From the NCBI GenBank assembly GCA_017439665.1, contig JAFSIS010000001.1:62001-126000 (forward strand): a stretch of DNA of 64,000 bases. Direction: 5' to 3'. The notes beneath the pieces were generated by a model, which was not told the DNA's origin, ran no database searches, and saw only the letters and a program-made list of their open reading frames with translations. Position numbers and translations under genes: made by a program. Below, in pieces: positions 31,917 to 42,106 of the stretch (the first letter of the stretch is position 1; every line of letters starts with the position of its first letter). This DNA is from Lachnospiraceae bacterium. GTDB taxonomy: Bacteria; Bacillota; Clostridia; Lachnospirales; Lachnospiraceae.

Positions 31917-33194
31917 CTATCTCAATTCAGTCTGTCCACCCATATATGGACGTAATTTTTCAGGAATTCGGACAGAGCCATCTGCCTGAAGATTGTTTTC
32001 CAAAAATGCGATCAGCATTCTGGGAGGTGCAACTACCGTATTATTTAAGGTATGAGCAAAATATTTTCCCTTTTCTCCATTTACACGAATTTTCAATCTT
32101 CGTGCCTGAGCATCTCCCAGATTAGAGCAGCTGCCTACTTCAAAGTATTTTTTCTGTCTGGGAGACCAGGCTTCCACGTCAAAAGATTTTACCTTAAGAT
32201 CTGCGAGATCACCGGAGCAGCATTCCAGAGTTCTTACAGGAATATCAAGGGAACGGAAAAGATCCACCGTATTCTGCCATAATTTGTCGAACCACATAGG
32301 TGAATCTTCCGGCTTACATACCACGATCATTTCCTGTTTTTCAAACTGATGAATTCGATAGACTCCTCTTTCCTCCAGACCGTGGGCACCTTTTTCTTTA
32401 CGGAAGCAGGGAGAATAGCTGGTCAGAGTATGAGGAAGCTGGTCTTCCGGAATAATGGTATCAATAAACTTACCGATCATGGAATGCTCACTGGTTCCGA
32501 TAAGATACAGATCTTCACCTTCAATCTTATACATCATGGCATCCATTTCAGCAAAGCTCATTACACCGGTTACCACATTACTTCTGATCATAAAAGGTGG
32601 TACACAATAGGTAAAGCCTCTTTCGATCATAAAGTCTCTGGCATAAGAAATAACAGCAGAGTGAAGTCTGGCAATATCTCCCATCAGATAATAGAAACCA
32701 TTTCCTGCTACCTTTCTGGCTGCATCCAGATCGATTCCGGAAAATTTCTCCATAATCTCAGTATGATAAGGTATCTCAAAATCCGGCACTACCGGTTCAC
32801 CATATTTTGTTACCTCTACATTTTCAGAATCATCCTTACCAATGGGTACACTGGGATCAATGATATTGGGAATGGTCATCATGATCTTTGTGATCTTTTC
32901 TTCCAATTCACTTTCTTTTTCTTCCAGTTCGGCAAGACGCTTTGCACCGGCAGCAACCTCTGCTTTTTTTGCCTCAGCTTCTTCCTTCTTACCCTGAGCC
33001 ATAAGTGCGCCGATTTCTTTGGAAATCTTATTCTTGTTTGCTCTTAAAGCATCAGCCTCACCCTGGGCATCCCTTGCTTCCTTATCCAAAATAATTACTT
33101 CATCTACAAGAGAAAGTTTACTGTCCTGAAATTTTTTTCGAATATTTTCTTTTACTATTTCAGGATTCTCCCTTAAAAATTTGATGTCAATCAT
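31917..33194 (-). CDS. serS: seryl-tRNA synthetase
   Basis: The 425-residue class II synthetase charges tRNA-Ser. The N-terminal long coiled coil (about 30-105) that grips the tRNA long arm is present. Catalytic motifs follow: motif 2 with FRKEKGAHGLEERGVYRIHQ around residue 265, and motif 3 NTVVAPPRMLIAFLENN near residue 385. Length is standard. No T-box leader is seen in the 75-bp gap before it. Confidence 0.97.
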   Translation of the reverse strand: MIDIKFLRENPEIVKENIRKKFQDSKLSLVDEVIILDKEARDAQGEADALRANKNKISKEIGALMAQGKKEEAEAKKAEVAAGAKRLAELEEKESELEEKITKIMMTIPNIIDPSVPIGKDDSENVEVTKYGEPVVPDFEIPYHTEIMEKFSGIDLDAARKVAGNGFYYLMGDIARLHSAVISYARDFMIERGFTYCVPPFMIRSNVVTGVMSFAEMDAMMYKIEGEDLYLIGTSEHSMIGKFIDTIIPEDQLPHTLTSYSPCFRKEKGAHGLEERGVYRIHQFEKQEMIVVCKPEDSPMWFDKLWQNTVDLFRSLDIPVRTLECCSGDLADLKVKSFDVEAWSPRQKKYFEVGSCSNLGDAQARRLKIRVNGEKGKYFAHTLNNTVVAPPRMLIAFLENNLQADGSVRIPEKLRPYMGGQTELR

Positions 33195-33269
33195 TTACCT
33201 TTTCCTCTCATTCTGCTGCTTTCTCACAGCTTCATTTATTGCAGTTCAATGACTGCTTTTCTATATTAT

Positions 33270-34319
33270 TTACTCTAGAACAGAATCAATAAATACACTC
33301 TTTACTTCAACCAGATCAATAATCTTTTCTTCTTCCATGGGGTTACCGTCTTTATCTCTGCTAATCTGCAGTACCGGCCGTTCAGGAAAATGTTTATTCT
33401 GTTTGATTACCACTGCAATTTCTTTTTCATTGGTTACAACGATACTTCCTGTAGGATAAACAGCAGTAAACTCCAAAAGTGCATTTACTACAGAGCCATC
33501 AAAGAGAAGATTCTTACAACTCTTTAAATATTCCACTGCTTCATATATTTTTCTTCTTCTGCATCCGATTCCACAGATCATTTCGTCAAAAACGTCACAT
33601 ACACTTACAATTCTTGTTTCTATGGAAATTTCTGTTGCATGTAGAGGATAACCGGAACCGTTTAATCGTTCATGATGGCAGAGAATGATTTCCTTACTTT
33701 TTTTAGACAGCCAGTTTTCATTCTTCAATGCACTGTAAGCATATATGGGATGTTTCTTATATTCTACCAGCTGTTTGGGAGAAAGTGTCTCTACATCTTC
33801 ATCCTGGTATTCAATCATCAGATAACGCAGACCAAAATCGTGAAGGAGGCAGCCTACACCAATATCATGTACACTCTCCTTATCCAATCCCAGCTTTAAG
33901 GCTACCAGAGTAGACAATACACAGATACTGATGGAATGGGAATAGATATCTGTACTTCTTTCACGGATATCATGGATATTTTCAATTACCTCATCCACTT
34001 CAAGAATATTGCTGATAATATTATCAGCTGTATTACTGATATCCTGTAATGCAGCACTGTTGTTATATGTATGACGCTGGATGACCTCTTTCATCTTCGT
34101 CTTACTTGTTTCTTCAATATCCTTTTTTAATATGGCAACCTGTTCTTCTGATATTTCATCTTTAATGTACACAAAGGGAATATTTAGCTTTCTTAGCTTT
34201 TCAATATATTTCTTACTTAAGATAGTATTCTTATAAAGAAATACATTATAGTCATCAGCCATTACATCTCTTGCAAGAACATCATTTTCCTGAATTTCAT
34301 TAATGGAACATAACCTCAT
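33270..34319 (-). CDS. HD-GYP domain phosphodiesterase
   Basis: The 349-residue protein has an N-terminal domain of about 120 residues and a C-terminal HD-GYP domain. The metal-binding HD is in GCLLHDFGLRYLM (about residue 167), and the second block is CHHERLNGSGYP (about residue 215), followed by RIVSVCDVFDEM. HD-GYP enzymes hydrolyse cyclic di-GMP or related dinucleotides. There is no receiver or membrane part. It lies between DUF4446 and serS on the same strand. Confidence 0.88.
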   Translation of the reverse strand: MRLCSINEIQENDVLARDVMADDYNVFLYKNTILSKKYIEKLRKLNIPFVYIKDEISEEQVAILKKDIEETSKTKMKEVIQRHTYNNSAALQDISNTADNIISNILEVDEVIENIHDIRERSTDIYSHSISICVLSTLVALKLGLDKESVHDIGVGCLLHDFGLRYLMIEYQDEDVETLSPKQLVEYKKHPIYAYSALKNENWLSKKSKEIILCHHERLNGSGYPLHATEISIETRIVSVCDVFDEMICGIGCRRRKIYEAVEYLKSCKNLLFDGSVVNALLEFTAVYPTGSIVVTNEKEIAVVIKQNKHFPERPVLQISRDKDGNPMEEEKIIDLVEVKSVFIDSVLE

Positions 34320-34354
34320 GTTTTAACCTCCCCTTTTATCTAAAGTATTTTAAT

Positions 34355-34867
34355 CTATTCTTCTTTCATTGCTTTTAAAAGTGCATCCTTCTCTTCATTA
34401 CTCAGATCGGTTTCACACATACCATTTTTTACTTCTTTGATATAGCTGTAACATCCTTCCGTACTATGTACAGAATTTAAAATAAATCCATTGTTTCTGT
34501 CATTTAATAATGCAATACTAAAGCTGAGCATTCCTCCCATCTGCTGAAAAGCATCATATCTTACTATACCCACTTTATTGAAACAATATTCCATATCTTT
34601 ATTTATTTTTCGAATGCTCTTTTTATTTTCTTCAGATAAATCTCTGATATATTTATTGTCTTCAAAAAGTTTTTGGATGGATCCCTCCAGAGTTTTGGCA
34701 TCTTTTCCTGTCATAAATTTTCTGTATTTTTTCTTCAGCTTACTAAACTGTGCCATCTGGATGATTACCAGGATCAAAAAAAGAATACTTATTCCTGCAA
34801 GTGCCAGAAATACATAACTATAATCAAAGCCTGTAAGTCCCCATTGATTGAATAAATCTAATGTCAT
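34355..34867 (-). CDS. DUF4446 family membrane protein
   Basis: The 170-residue protein has one N-terminal membrane helix (about 18-40), a coiled-coil segment (45-105), and a conserved C-terminal domain with KVGIVRYDAFQQMGGMLSFS and ALLNDRNNGFILNSVHST. The family usually follows parB near the origin in Clostridia, as here (54 bases after parB). Function unknown; a link to chromosome segregation is only positional. Confidence 0.85.
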   Translation of the reverse strand: MTLDLFNQWGLTGFDYSYVFLALAGISILFLILVIIQMAQFSKLKKKYRKFMTGKDAKTLEGSIQKLFEDNKYIRDLSEENKKSIRKINKDMEYCFNKVGIVRYDAFQQMGGMLSFSIALLNDRNNGFILNSVHSTEGCYSYIKEVKNGMCETDLSNEEKDALLKAMKEE

Positions 34868-34920
34868 TCGTAGCCACCTTTGTCTTTAATTTATATAACT
34901 GTTTATCATCTTCACAGTTA

Positions 34921-35805
34921 CTAATTTACTTTTGTTAAAATCTCCATCAGTCTGTCAAAGTCATCATGTGAAAAAAATTCGATTTCAATCTTACCGGAAC
35001 CATTTCCTTTTCCTACTACAGATACCTTCGTAGAGAGAGACTGCTTCAGAATTTCTTCTTTTTCCTGATAGATAATTTCCAGAGATTTATTTTCTTTCTT
35101 TTTTACTTTTTCTGGTTTATTCATGTTCTTGATATATTTTTCTACATCTCGAACACTCATCTTTTCATCGAAAATCTTTTGAGCCAGCTCATACTGTTCT
35201 TCCGGATCCTCAATAGATATAATTGCTCTGGCATGTCCTGCAGAAATCATATCATCAATGATCATCTTCTGAACTTTATCGCAGAGTTTAAGAAGTCTCA
35301 TAGAGTTGGTTACTGCCGTACGGCTCTTGGAAACTCTTTCAGCGATTTCATCCTGCTTTAAATTGAATTCAGTCATAAGCCTCTTATACGCTTTTGCTTC
35401 TTCAATTTCATTTAAATCTTCACGCTGAATATTTTCAATCAGAGAAATTTCTACAATTTCCTGTTCAGAATATTTACGGATAATTACCGGAACTTCTTTT
35501 AATCCGGCCAGCTTTGCAGCTCTCCATCTTCTTTCTCCGGCAATTATTTCATAATAATTGTCTCTATCCTGAACGAGAATTGGCTGTAATAAACCGAACT
35601 GTTTAATAGACTCAGATAACTCCAGAAGAGCATCCTCATCAAAATATTTTCTTGGCTGTTCTCTGTTAGGTTCAACCTTATTGATATCCACAAAACTATC
35701 CGGCTGTTCTACAGACTGTTCCTTCTGCTTACTTTTTCCTTTTGGTTCTGATAGCGCACTAGGAATTAATGCATCCAGACCTTTTCCTAATCCTCTTGCT
35801 GCCAT
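34921..35805 (-). CDS. parB: chromosome partitioning protein ParB (Spo0J)
   Basis: The 294-residue CTP-dependent clamp loads at parS and spreads on DNA near the origin. The N-terminal CTP-binding region has GERRWRAAKLAGLKEVPVI (about 90-108) and ENIQREDLNEIEEAKAY (about 122). The central helix-turn-helix is at KQDEIAERVSKSRTAVTNSM, and the C-terminal dimer domain follows a lysine-rich linker. The parA gene ends 5 bases upstream. Two parS sites lie before parA. Confidence 0.96.
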   Translation of the reverse strand: MAARGLGKGLDALIPSALSEPKGKSKQKEQSVEQPDSFVDINKVEPNREQPRKYFDEDALLELSESIKQFGLLQPILVQDRDNYYEIIAGERRWRAAKLAGLKEVPVIIRKYSEQEIVEISLIENIQREDLNEIEEAKAYKRLMTEFNLKQDEIAERVSKSRTAVTNSMRLLKLCDKVQKMIIDDMISAGHARAIISIEDPEEQYELAQKIFDEKMSVRDVEKYIKNMNKPEKVKKKENKSLEIIYQEKEEILKQSLSTKVSVVGKGNGSGKIEIEFFSHDDFDRLMEILTKVN

Positions 35806-35810
35806 GGTTA

Positions 35811-36578
35811 TTATTCTCCTTTATTTTTAATAACTTCATCTGCAAGTTGTCTATATGCTTCTGCCCCGGCTGACTTTGGATCATATTTTGTAATCGGCAT
35901 ACCATAACTTGGTGCTTCTGCTAAACGAATATTCCTTGGTATCAAAGTATTATAAATATTTTGTTCTAAGTGTCCTTTTACATTTTCTACTACCTGCATA
36001 GAAAGATTTGTTCGGGCATCATACATGGTAAAGACTACTCCCTCCATCTCCAATTCAGGATTCAATCTTTCTTTTACCAGGTTAACTGTATGAATTAACT
36101 GACTTAATCCTTCCAAAGCATAGTATTCACATTGAATCGGCACCAGTACACTTCCCGCTGTAGTCATAGCATTTACTGTTAACATACTTAATGAAGGAGG
36201 ACAATCAATAAGAATATAGTCGTATTGATCCTTTATCCAGTCTACCTCATTCTTCAATATGTACTCTTTCTTTTCTACACCAATTAATTCAATTTCTGCT
36301 GCCGCAAGATTAACATTGGAAGGAAGAACAGATATATTTGGCATCACATCTTTAATAATGCAATCATTAATGGAACATTCTCCAAGAATGAGTTCATAAA
36401 TTGTATTATCTAAATCATTCTTATCGATTCCAAAACCACTGGTCGTATTTCCCTGTGGATCAATATCGATTACAAGAACCTTTTTATTTTTCTCAGCTAA
36501 TGCCGCTGTAAGATTGATGGATGTTGTAGTTTTTCCTACTCCTCCCTTTTGATTTGCTATTGCAATTACTCTACCCAT
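35811..36578 (-). CDS. parA: chromosome partitioning ATPase ParA (Soj)
   Basis: The 255-residue ATPase has the deviant Walker A KGGVGKTTTSINL at residues 11-23 and Walker B region YDYILIDCPPSL near residue 118. It works with ParB in origin segregation and, in Bacillus, in control of DnaA. It is co-transcribed with parB. The parS-bearing gap upstream (36579-36808) probably also carries its promoter. Confidence 0.97.
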   Translation of the reverse strand: MGRVIAIANQKGGVGKTTTSINLTAALAEKNKKVLVIDIDPQGNTTSGFGIDKNDLDNTIYELILGECSINDCIIKDVMPNISVLPSNVNLAAAEIELIGVEKKEYILKNEVDWIKDQYDYILIDCPPSLSMLTVNAMTTAGSVLVPIQCEYYALEGLSQLIHTVNLVKERLNPELEMEGVVFTMYDARTNLSMQVVENVKGHLEQNIYNTLIPRNIRLAEAPSYGMPITKYDPKSAGAEAYRQLADEVIKNKGE

Positions 36579-36730
36579 AATTTTATTCTACTTCTGTATA
36601 ATGTTCCTTTCTGAAAAGATAATATCAGTATACCACTCTTTTCTTTTTTATTCTATAAATAATTATAAATGTTTCACACTAACCTTTTTTATGTGTTTCA
36701 CAACATTATTTACAAGATATTGGGTTCTGT

Positions 36731-36746
36731 TGTTTCACGTGAAACA
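36731..36746. promoter_or_regulatory. parS site 1
   Basis: A perfect 16-bp match to the bacterial parS palindrome TGTTTCACGTGAAACA, the ParB-binding site, lying between rsmG and parA. Confidence 0.97.
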
Positions 36747-36780
36747 TTATCTTGTGTAGATATCTTATGATATCAATTTA

Positions 36781-36796
36781 TGTTTCACGTGAAACA
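36781..36796. promoter_or_regulatory. parS site 2
   Basis: A second perfect TGTTTCACGTGAAACA, exactly 50 bp from the first. Half-site-like GTTTCACA sequences occur at about 36670 and 36695. Confidence 0.97.
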
Positions 36797-36808
36797 TAGA
36801 AATTTAAA

Positions 36809-37528
36809 CTAACAAATAGGCTTTTTACTTGCAATTCCGGATTTTCTCGGATATTGCTTAGGAGTATCAGCAATTTTTTTAATCAAAACCAGATTACGAT
36901 ACATATTATCATTTCCTATTGTAAAATCTATCTGTTTTTCAAAACAGCCACCTAAAACAGTGATTGCTTTATCAGCAGCTTTTAGTTCTTCAGATAACTT
37001 TTCAGATTTATAAGAAATAAAATAACCATTTTCTTTTACAAAGGGTAAACAGTATTCGGATAAAACAGATAAATTTGCGACTGCTCTGGATACACATAAA
37101 TCATATTTTTCTCGTAGCTTATCCGGTTTAGCAAAATCCTCTGCTCGTCCATGAACTGTATCTATCCCATTTAAATCTAATCTATAAATCACTTCATCCA
37201 GAAAATGAATACGTTTCTGTAAGGAATCTAAAAGTGTAACCTTTAAATTTGGAAAAGCAATCTTTAATGGCAATCCGGGAAATCCGGCACCCGTTCCTAC
37301 ATCAATAAGACTTAATTCCTCATTAAGATCAATAGACTTAACCAAGGAAAGACTATCTATGAAATGCTTGATCACAACGTCCTCAAACTCAGTTATTCCC
37401 GTAAGATTCATAAAGGAATTCCATTCCACCAGCAACTCATAATAAGTAAGAAACTGTTCGATCTGCTTGTCGGATAGTTCGATACCTATTCTACTTATTT
37501 CAGTTTTTAAAAAATCTATTTTATCCAT
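36809..37528 (-). CDS. rsmG: 16S rRNA (guanine527-N7)-methyltransferase
   Basis: The 239-residue SAM-dependent methyltransferase modifies G527 in the 530 loop of 16S rRNA. It has the SAM-binding block LIDVGTGAGFPGLPLKIAFP (about 71-90), VTLLDSLQKRIHFL, and the RAVANLSVLSEYCLP region near 139. It usually follows mnmG, but here 391 bases with a repeat separate the two, so it may have its own promoter. Confidence 0.96.
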   Translation of the reverse strand: MDKIDFLKTEISRIGIELSDKQIEQFLTYYELLVEWNSFMNLTGITEFEDVVIKHFIDSLSLVKSIDLNEELSLIDVGTGAGFPGLPLKIAFPNLKVTLLDSLQKRIHFLDEVIYRLDLNGIDTVHGRAEDFAKPDKLREKYDLCVSRAVANLSVLSEYCLPFVKENGYFISYKSEKLSEELKAADKAITVLGGCFEKQIDFTIGNDNMYRNLVLIKKIADTPKQYPRKSGIASKKPIC

Positions 37529-37725
37529 ATTAAATTTACCTACTCTTTATCATAAATTATGCTGCCTACAAAAAAGATTATTTATTTTTAAGATAAATGA
37601 ATATAAATATATTTCATAAACAGGTCTTTGAACACGTCAGTACTTAGTTTCTGTTTTTTAGGAACTTAGTACTGCTACGTGTGAAAGAAAGTGAGAACGT
37701 CCTGTGTTGAAATATATTTATATTT

Positions 37726-37866
37726 GTAACTATTCAGGGCAGCAGAAATATTTATAAAATAGGTCGTAAAAGTTTACTTTCTAAGGACTATTTTAAATAT
37801 TTCTATTGGATGAATCTCCAAAGCAAGGAAATATGTAGGATTTTCGAGCTTGTCCTGAATAGTTAT
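37726..37866. repeat. MITE-like interspersed repeat, 141-bp copy
   Basis: The inverted ends (37726-37741 and 37851-37866, 14 of 16 matching) carry TAACTATTCAGG. The right two-thirds match the copy at 2955-3048. It occupies the rsmG-mnmG gap. The left part of the gap (37560-37720) holds a further inverted repeat around TCAGTACTTAGTTTC / GGAACTTAGTACTG and no gene. Confidence 0.78.
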
Positions 37867-37919
37867 ATATATTTATATAATAAAACTAAAATCTTTTTTG
37901 TAGGCATATATAAACCAGA

Positions 37920-39863
37920 CTATTTCCTGTTTCTGTAATTTTCAAGATAGACAAGAAGGACAGAAATATCTGCCGGAGATACTCCTGAAATTCTCGATGC
38001 CTGTCCTACATTAACCGGCCGATACTGGATTAGCTTCTGTCTTGCTTCAATTCGGAGACTGGGAACATCATCATAGTTCAACTTATCAGGAATCTTTTTC
38101 TTTTCCATCTTTTTAAACTGTTCTACCTGGCGAAGCTGTCTTGCCATATATCCTTCATACTTAATTTCAATATCAACCTGTTCAATAACATCTTCAGGTA
38201 AAGGTTTTCTTTCCGGATCAATCTCTCCGAGAATTTCATAAGTTAATTCGGGACGGCATAATAATTCAGCAAGATTAGAACCGGATTTTAAAGTAGAACT
38301 GTTATGCCGGATTAAGAATTCCTGATTCTCCTTTGCTGCTCCTACAGAAACTTTTTTCAACCGTTCAATCTCATTTTGAATAGCTTCTTTTTTATAAAGA
38401 ATATATTCGTACTGTTCACGTGAAACCAGTCCTACCCGATATCCTTTTTCTCTTAAGCGAAGATCCGCATTATCCTGGCGAAGAAGAAGACGATATTCAG
38501 CACGAGAGGTCATCATACGGTAAGGCTCAAGATTTTCTTTAATAACAAGATCATCGATCAGAACACCGATATAACTTTCAGACCGATCCAAAATAAGAGG
38601 CTCTTCACCCTTTATGAAAAGAGCAGCATTAATACCAGCAATCAATCCCTGAGCTGCTGCTTCTTCATATCCACTACTTCCGTTAAACTGACCTCCACTA
38701 AAAAGTCCTTTCACTGATTTAAATTCCAAAGTGGGATAAAGCTGCATAGCATTAATACAGTCATATTCAATGGCATAGGCATTACGAACAATCTTACAAT
38801 TTTCCAAACCGGGAACAGTCCGATACATAGCAAGTTGAACATCTTCCGGTAAAGAAGAAGACATACCTCCAACATACATCTCATTAGTATGTATTCCTTC
38901 CGGTTCAATAAATACCTGATGCCTTGGCTTATCCGAAAACTTCACTACTTTATCTTCAATGGAAGGACAGTACCTCGGACCGGTACCTTCTATAATTCCT
39001 GCATAGATTGGTGAACGATGAAGATTCTGATTAATGATCTCATGAGTCTTTTCATTTGTATAAGTAAGCCAACAGGAAATCTGATCTTTCTGAATAGAAT
39101 CAGGATCCGTACTAAAGCTAAAGGGAACTATCCTTTCATCTCCAAACTGCTCTTCCATTTTAGAAAAGTCAATACTGCGTTTATCCATTCTGGCAGGAGT
39201 ACCGGTTTTAAACCTTCTCATCTGAATACCCAGGTTTTTTAAAGAATCAGTAAGATGAGTAGCAGCCTGAAGGCCATTGGGTCCGGTATAGGTAATTGCT
39301 TCTCCGCATAAACATCTGGCATTCAGATAAGTACCTGTACAAAGAACAACAGCCTTACATTCATAAATTGCACCGGTATAAATTCTAACACCGGCAATAG
39401 TAGGAACTTCTTCTTTTTTTTCATAAGGCAGAATATTATTCTCATCATCCAGATGCTCTATATCTTCTAAGGTAAGAATATCAGTTACCTCGGCTTGCTT
39501 AATCGTAAGATTATCCTGATTCTCTAAAACCTTTCTCATCTCTCTGGTATAATCAGCTTTATCTGCCTGAGCTCTCAAGGACTGAACAGCAGGTCCTTTG
39601 GAGATATTTAACATCTTCGATTGAATAAAAGTCTTATCAATATTTTTACCCATCTCACCGCCAAGAGCATCTACTTCACGTACCAGATGTCCCTTAGAGC
39701 TTCCCCCAATATTTGGATTGCAGGGCATCAAAGCAATACTGTCTACACTGACAGTAAAAATAACTGTATTTAATCCCATTCTTGCACAGGCAAGAGCTGC
39801 CTCACATCCGGCATGTCCTGCACCAACAATACATACATCAACTTTTTCTCTTATTCGACTCAT
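37920..39863 (-). CDS. mnmG: tRNA uridine 5-carboxymethylaminomethyl modification enzyme, FAD subunit
   Basis: The 647-residue FAD protein works with MnmE to modify U34 of tRNAs reading NNA/NNG codons. The FAD-binding [17 protein letters not shown] is at residues 14-30. Family signatures [20 protein letters not shown] and [20 protein letters not shown] are present, as is the C-terminal [13 protein letters not shown]. Length is standard. It lies 111 bases after mnmE on the same strand. Confidence 0.98.
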   Translation of the reverse strand: MSRIREKVDVCIVGAGHAGCEAALACARMGLNTVIFTVSVDSIALMPCNPNIGGSSKGHLVREVDALGGEMGKNIDKTFIQSKMLNISKGPAVQSLRAQADKADYTREMRKVLENQDNLTIKQAEVTDILTLEDIEHLDDENNILPYEKKEEVPTIAGVRIYTGAIYECKAVVLCTGTYLNARCLCGEAITYTGPNGLQAATHLTDSLKNLGIQMRRFKTGTPARMDKRSIDFSKMEEQFGDERIVPFSFSTDPDSIQKDQISCWLTYTNEKTHEIINQNLHRSPIYAGIIEGTGPRYCPSIEDKVVKFSDKPRHQVFIEPEGIHTNEMYVGGMSSSLPEDVQLAMYRTVPGLENCKIVRNAYAIEYDCINAMQLYPTLEFKSVKGLFSGGQFNGSSGYEEAAAQGLIAGINAALFIKGEEPLILDRSESYIGVLIDDLVIKENLEPYRMMTSRAEYRLLLRQDNADLRLREKGYRVGLVSREQYEYILYKKEAIQNEIERLKKVSVGAAKENQEFLIRHNSSTLKSGSNLAELLCRPELTYEILGEIDPERKPLPEDVIEQVDIEIKYEGYMARQLRQVEQFKKMEKKKIPDKLNYDDVPSLRIEARQKLIQYRPVNVGQASRISGVSPADISVLLVYLENYRNRK

Positions 39864-39895
39864 TTTACATTTTTCCTTATCCTATTCAATTTAAT

Positions 39896-39928
39896 TGTAG
39901 CTATTCAGGACAAGCCGCCTTGGAAATC
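39896..39928. repeat. partial copy of the MITE-like repeat (one end)
   Basis: Contains TAGCTATTCAGGACA plus flanking GCC..TTGGAAATC, matching in inverse sense the right end of the other copies. The opposite end is missing. It sits in the mnmE-mnmG gap. Confidence 0.55.
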
Positions 39929-39974
39929 TATATAATAAGAATATTAAATCTTAATATAATTTATAAATATTCTA

Positions 39975-41402
39975 TTACTTACCCATACAAAACTTGGAAA
40001 AGATTTCATTCACAACATCTTCTCCAACTTCTTCTCCTATTACAAATCCCAGAGAAGAATATGCTCCCATTAGATCAATAGAAAGAAAATCCTCCGGCAT
40101 TTCATCTTCCAGGCTTTGTCTTACCATCAACAAACTGTCCAAAGCTTCCTTAACTGCATCCTTCTGCCGGAGGTTGGTCAGCATAACCTCATCATTCATT
40201 TGAAGCTCACCCTTAAAAAACATTTCCTTAATGGTTTCTTCTAAAATATCAAGACCTATTCCTTCCTTAGCTGAAACTTTTATGATCCGTATTTCCCTAT
40301 CAGAAGGATCAGATTCATCAGAAAAATCATTTAACACATTTATTAAATTATATTTTAATTTTTTTTCAGTTACTACAGGAGTAAGATCTGATTTATTTAA
40401 AAGAACAATGACCTTTTTATTCCTGATTAAATTGAGAATGTCCTGATCACTTTCATCCAACTCTACGGAAGAGTCAACTACATAAATAATTAAATCAGCA
40501 TCCATAGCAAAATTTTTTGCTCTCTCTACACCAATTTTTTCTACTATATCCTCGGTAGCTCTGATCCCGGCCGTATCTACAATATTGAGTCCGATCCCTG
40601 AAAGATTAATCTGTTCTTCTATCACATCTCTGGTAGTTCCGGCAATATTGGTAACGATTGCTTTTTCCTCACCTACCAGAAGGTTTAATAAAGAAGATTT
40701 TCCTGCATTGGGCTTTCCAATAATAACAGTAGTTATTCCTTCCTTCAGCATTTTTCCATTATCCGCAGATAAATATAAACGATTTACTTTTTCAATTAAA
40801 GCATCATTTTTTTCCATCAAAGATTCATTATATCCGTCCAGACTGATATGTTCAGGATCATCTAAAGCAGATTCGATGAAAGCTATTTCATAAAGAATTT
40901 CTTTTCTTAAATCAAGAATTAACTGATAAAGGCTTCCCTTAATCTGCTTAACAGAAGATTTTAAGGCAAAATCATTTTTTGCATGGATCATATCCATTAC
41001 AGCCTCTGCCCTGGAAAGATCAATCCTTCCATTTAAAAAAGCTCTTTTGGTAAATTCTCCCGGTTCAGCAATTCTTGCTCCTGCCTGTACAACAAGATCA
41101 AGTATCTTCCTGATCACCAAAACACCACCATGACAATTTATCTCAACCGTATCTTCTGTGGTATAACTTCTGGGTGCCTTAAAAATTGATACCATTACTT
41201 CATCAATCAATTCATCTCCATGATAAATAAACCCATAGTGAATTGTATGAGTTTCATAATCTGATAATTTACTTTTCCCCTTACTTCTGTAAAACTTATC
41301 TACAATGGAAATCGCATCATCACCACTTACTCTTATAATCCCAATTCCGGAATCATTAAGTGCAGTAGCTACTGCAGCAATCGTATCACTTTTTAAAGCC
41401 AT
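39975..41402 (-). CDS. mnmE: tRNA modification GTPase MnmE
   Basis: The 475-residue protein binds formyl-tetrahydrofolate through its N-terminal domain and GTP through a G domain inserted in a helical domain. It forms the MnmEG complex with the neighbouring mnmG product. G motifs: GKPNAGKSSLLNLL (G1), DTAGIR (G3), LNKSDL (G4). The C-terminal catalytic CMGK (CxGK motif) is intact. Length is somewhat above the 450-460 norm because of a loop in the G domain. Confidence 0.98.
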   Translation of the reverse strand: MALKSDTIAAVATALNDSGIGIIRVSGDDAISIVDKFYRSKGKSKLSDYETHTIHYGFIYHGDELIDEVMVSIFKAPRSYTTEDTVEINCHGGVLVIRKILDLVVQAGARIAEPGEFTKRAFLNGRIDLSRAEAVMDMIHAKNDFALKSSVKQIKGSLYQLILDLRKEILYEIAFIESALDDPEHISLDGYNESLMEKNDALIEKVNRLYLSADNGKMLKEGITTVIIGKPNAGKSSLLNLLVGEEKAIVTNIAGTTRDVIEEQINLSGIGLNIVDTAGIRATEDIVEKIGVERAKNFAMDADLIIYVVDSSVELDESDQDILNLIRNKKVIVLLNKSDLTPVVTEKKLKYNLINVLNDFSDESDPSDREIRIIKVSAKEGIGLDILEETIKEMFFKGELQMNDEVMLTNLRQKDAVKEALDSLLMVRQSLEDEMPEDFLSIDLMGAYSSLGFVIGEEVGEDVVNEIFSKFCMGK

Positions 41403-41439
41403 TTTATTTTCCTTTCAAAAGAAAGATAAAAGCCATAAA

Positions 41440-41461
41440 AGCCCCTGATCAAACAGGGGCT
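41440..41461 (-). terminator. hairpin between jag and mnmE
   Basis: An 8-bp stem, AGCCCCTG / CAGGGGCT, lies just after the jag stop, with TTTTATGGCTTTT on the minus transcript. It separates the rpmH-to-jag unit from mnmE, at least partly. Confidence 0.7.
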
Positions 41462-41468
41462 CTTAACT

Positions 41469-42092
41469 TTATTTTTTTAATGTAACAACTACTCGTCTGA
41501 AGGGTTCTTCTCCTTCACTATGTGTGGTAACGAATTTATCCTGCTGCAGTGCACTATGGATAATTCTTCTTTCATAAGGATTCATGGGTTCAAGAGAAAC
41601 ACTTCTCTTCGTTCTTTTTACCTTAAAGGAAATATTCTTTGCCAGGTTTTCAAGAGTCTCTTTTCTTCTCTGACGATAATTCTCTGTATCCACCTTAACA
41701 CGGATATAATTTTCTGTTTCCTTATTCACTACAAGGGAAACAAGATACTGCAAGGAATCCAGGGTCTGTCCTCTCTTACCGATAAGTACACCCATTTCAT
41801 CTCCACTCAGGTCGATATCCATGGTTCTTTCTTGTTCATCATATTTAACCGTAATTACAACGGTTAAATTCATGGCAGCAAAAACATCTTTTAAAAATTC
41901 CTTAGCAACATCTTCAATAGAAGATTTAACTCTTGCTTTAATAACAGCAGGTTTTGTATTAAAACCTAAAAAACCTGCAGAACCTTCATTAACAACTTCA
42001 TATTCCAATTTATCACTGGTTACAGATAATTCCTGACAGGCAACTGTAATACATTCACTTACCGTCTTTGCACTGAATTCTACAAATTCCAT
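41469..42092 (-). CDS. jag: RNA-binding protein Jag/KhpB
   Basis: The 207-residue protein has an N-terminal Jag domain (1-50; GSAGFLGFNTKPA), a KH domain (about 75-150; DMGVLIGKRGQTLDSLQYLV-type GxxG loop) and a C-terminal R3H domain (NPYERRIIHSALQ...EPFRRVVV). KhpB with KhpA forms an RNA chaperone tied to cell-wall growth. It follows yidC by 14 bases, the usual order. Confidence 0.95.
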   Translation of the reverse strand: MEFVEFSAKTVSECITVACQELSVTSDKLEYEVVNEGSAGFLGFNTKPAVIKARVKSSIEDVAKEFLKDVFAAMNLTVVITVKYDEQERTMDIDLSGDEMGVLIGKRGQTLDSLQYLVSLVVNKETENYIRVKVDTENYRQRRKETLENLAKNISFKVKRTKRSVSLEPMNPYERRIIHSALQQDKFVTTHSEGEEPFRRVVVTLKK

Positions 42093-42106
42093 GATCTTTC
42101 CCCCTG

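Noticed and set aside
33195-33269. T-box leader for serS
   Set aside because: The gap is only 75 bases and lacks the T-box sequence and specifier stem.
38412-38427. parS-like sequence (GTTCACGTGAAAC) inside mnmG
   Set aside because: Only the CACGTG core and part of the right arm match; four of 16 positions differ from the consensus, so a functional ParB site is unlikely without binding data.
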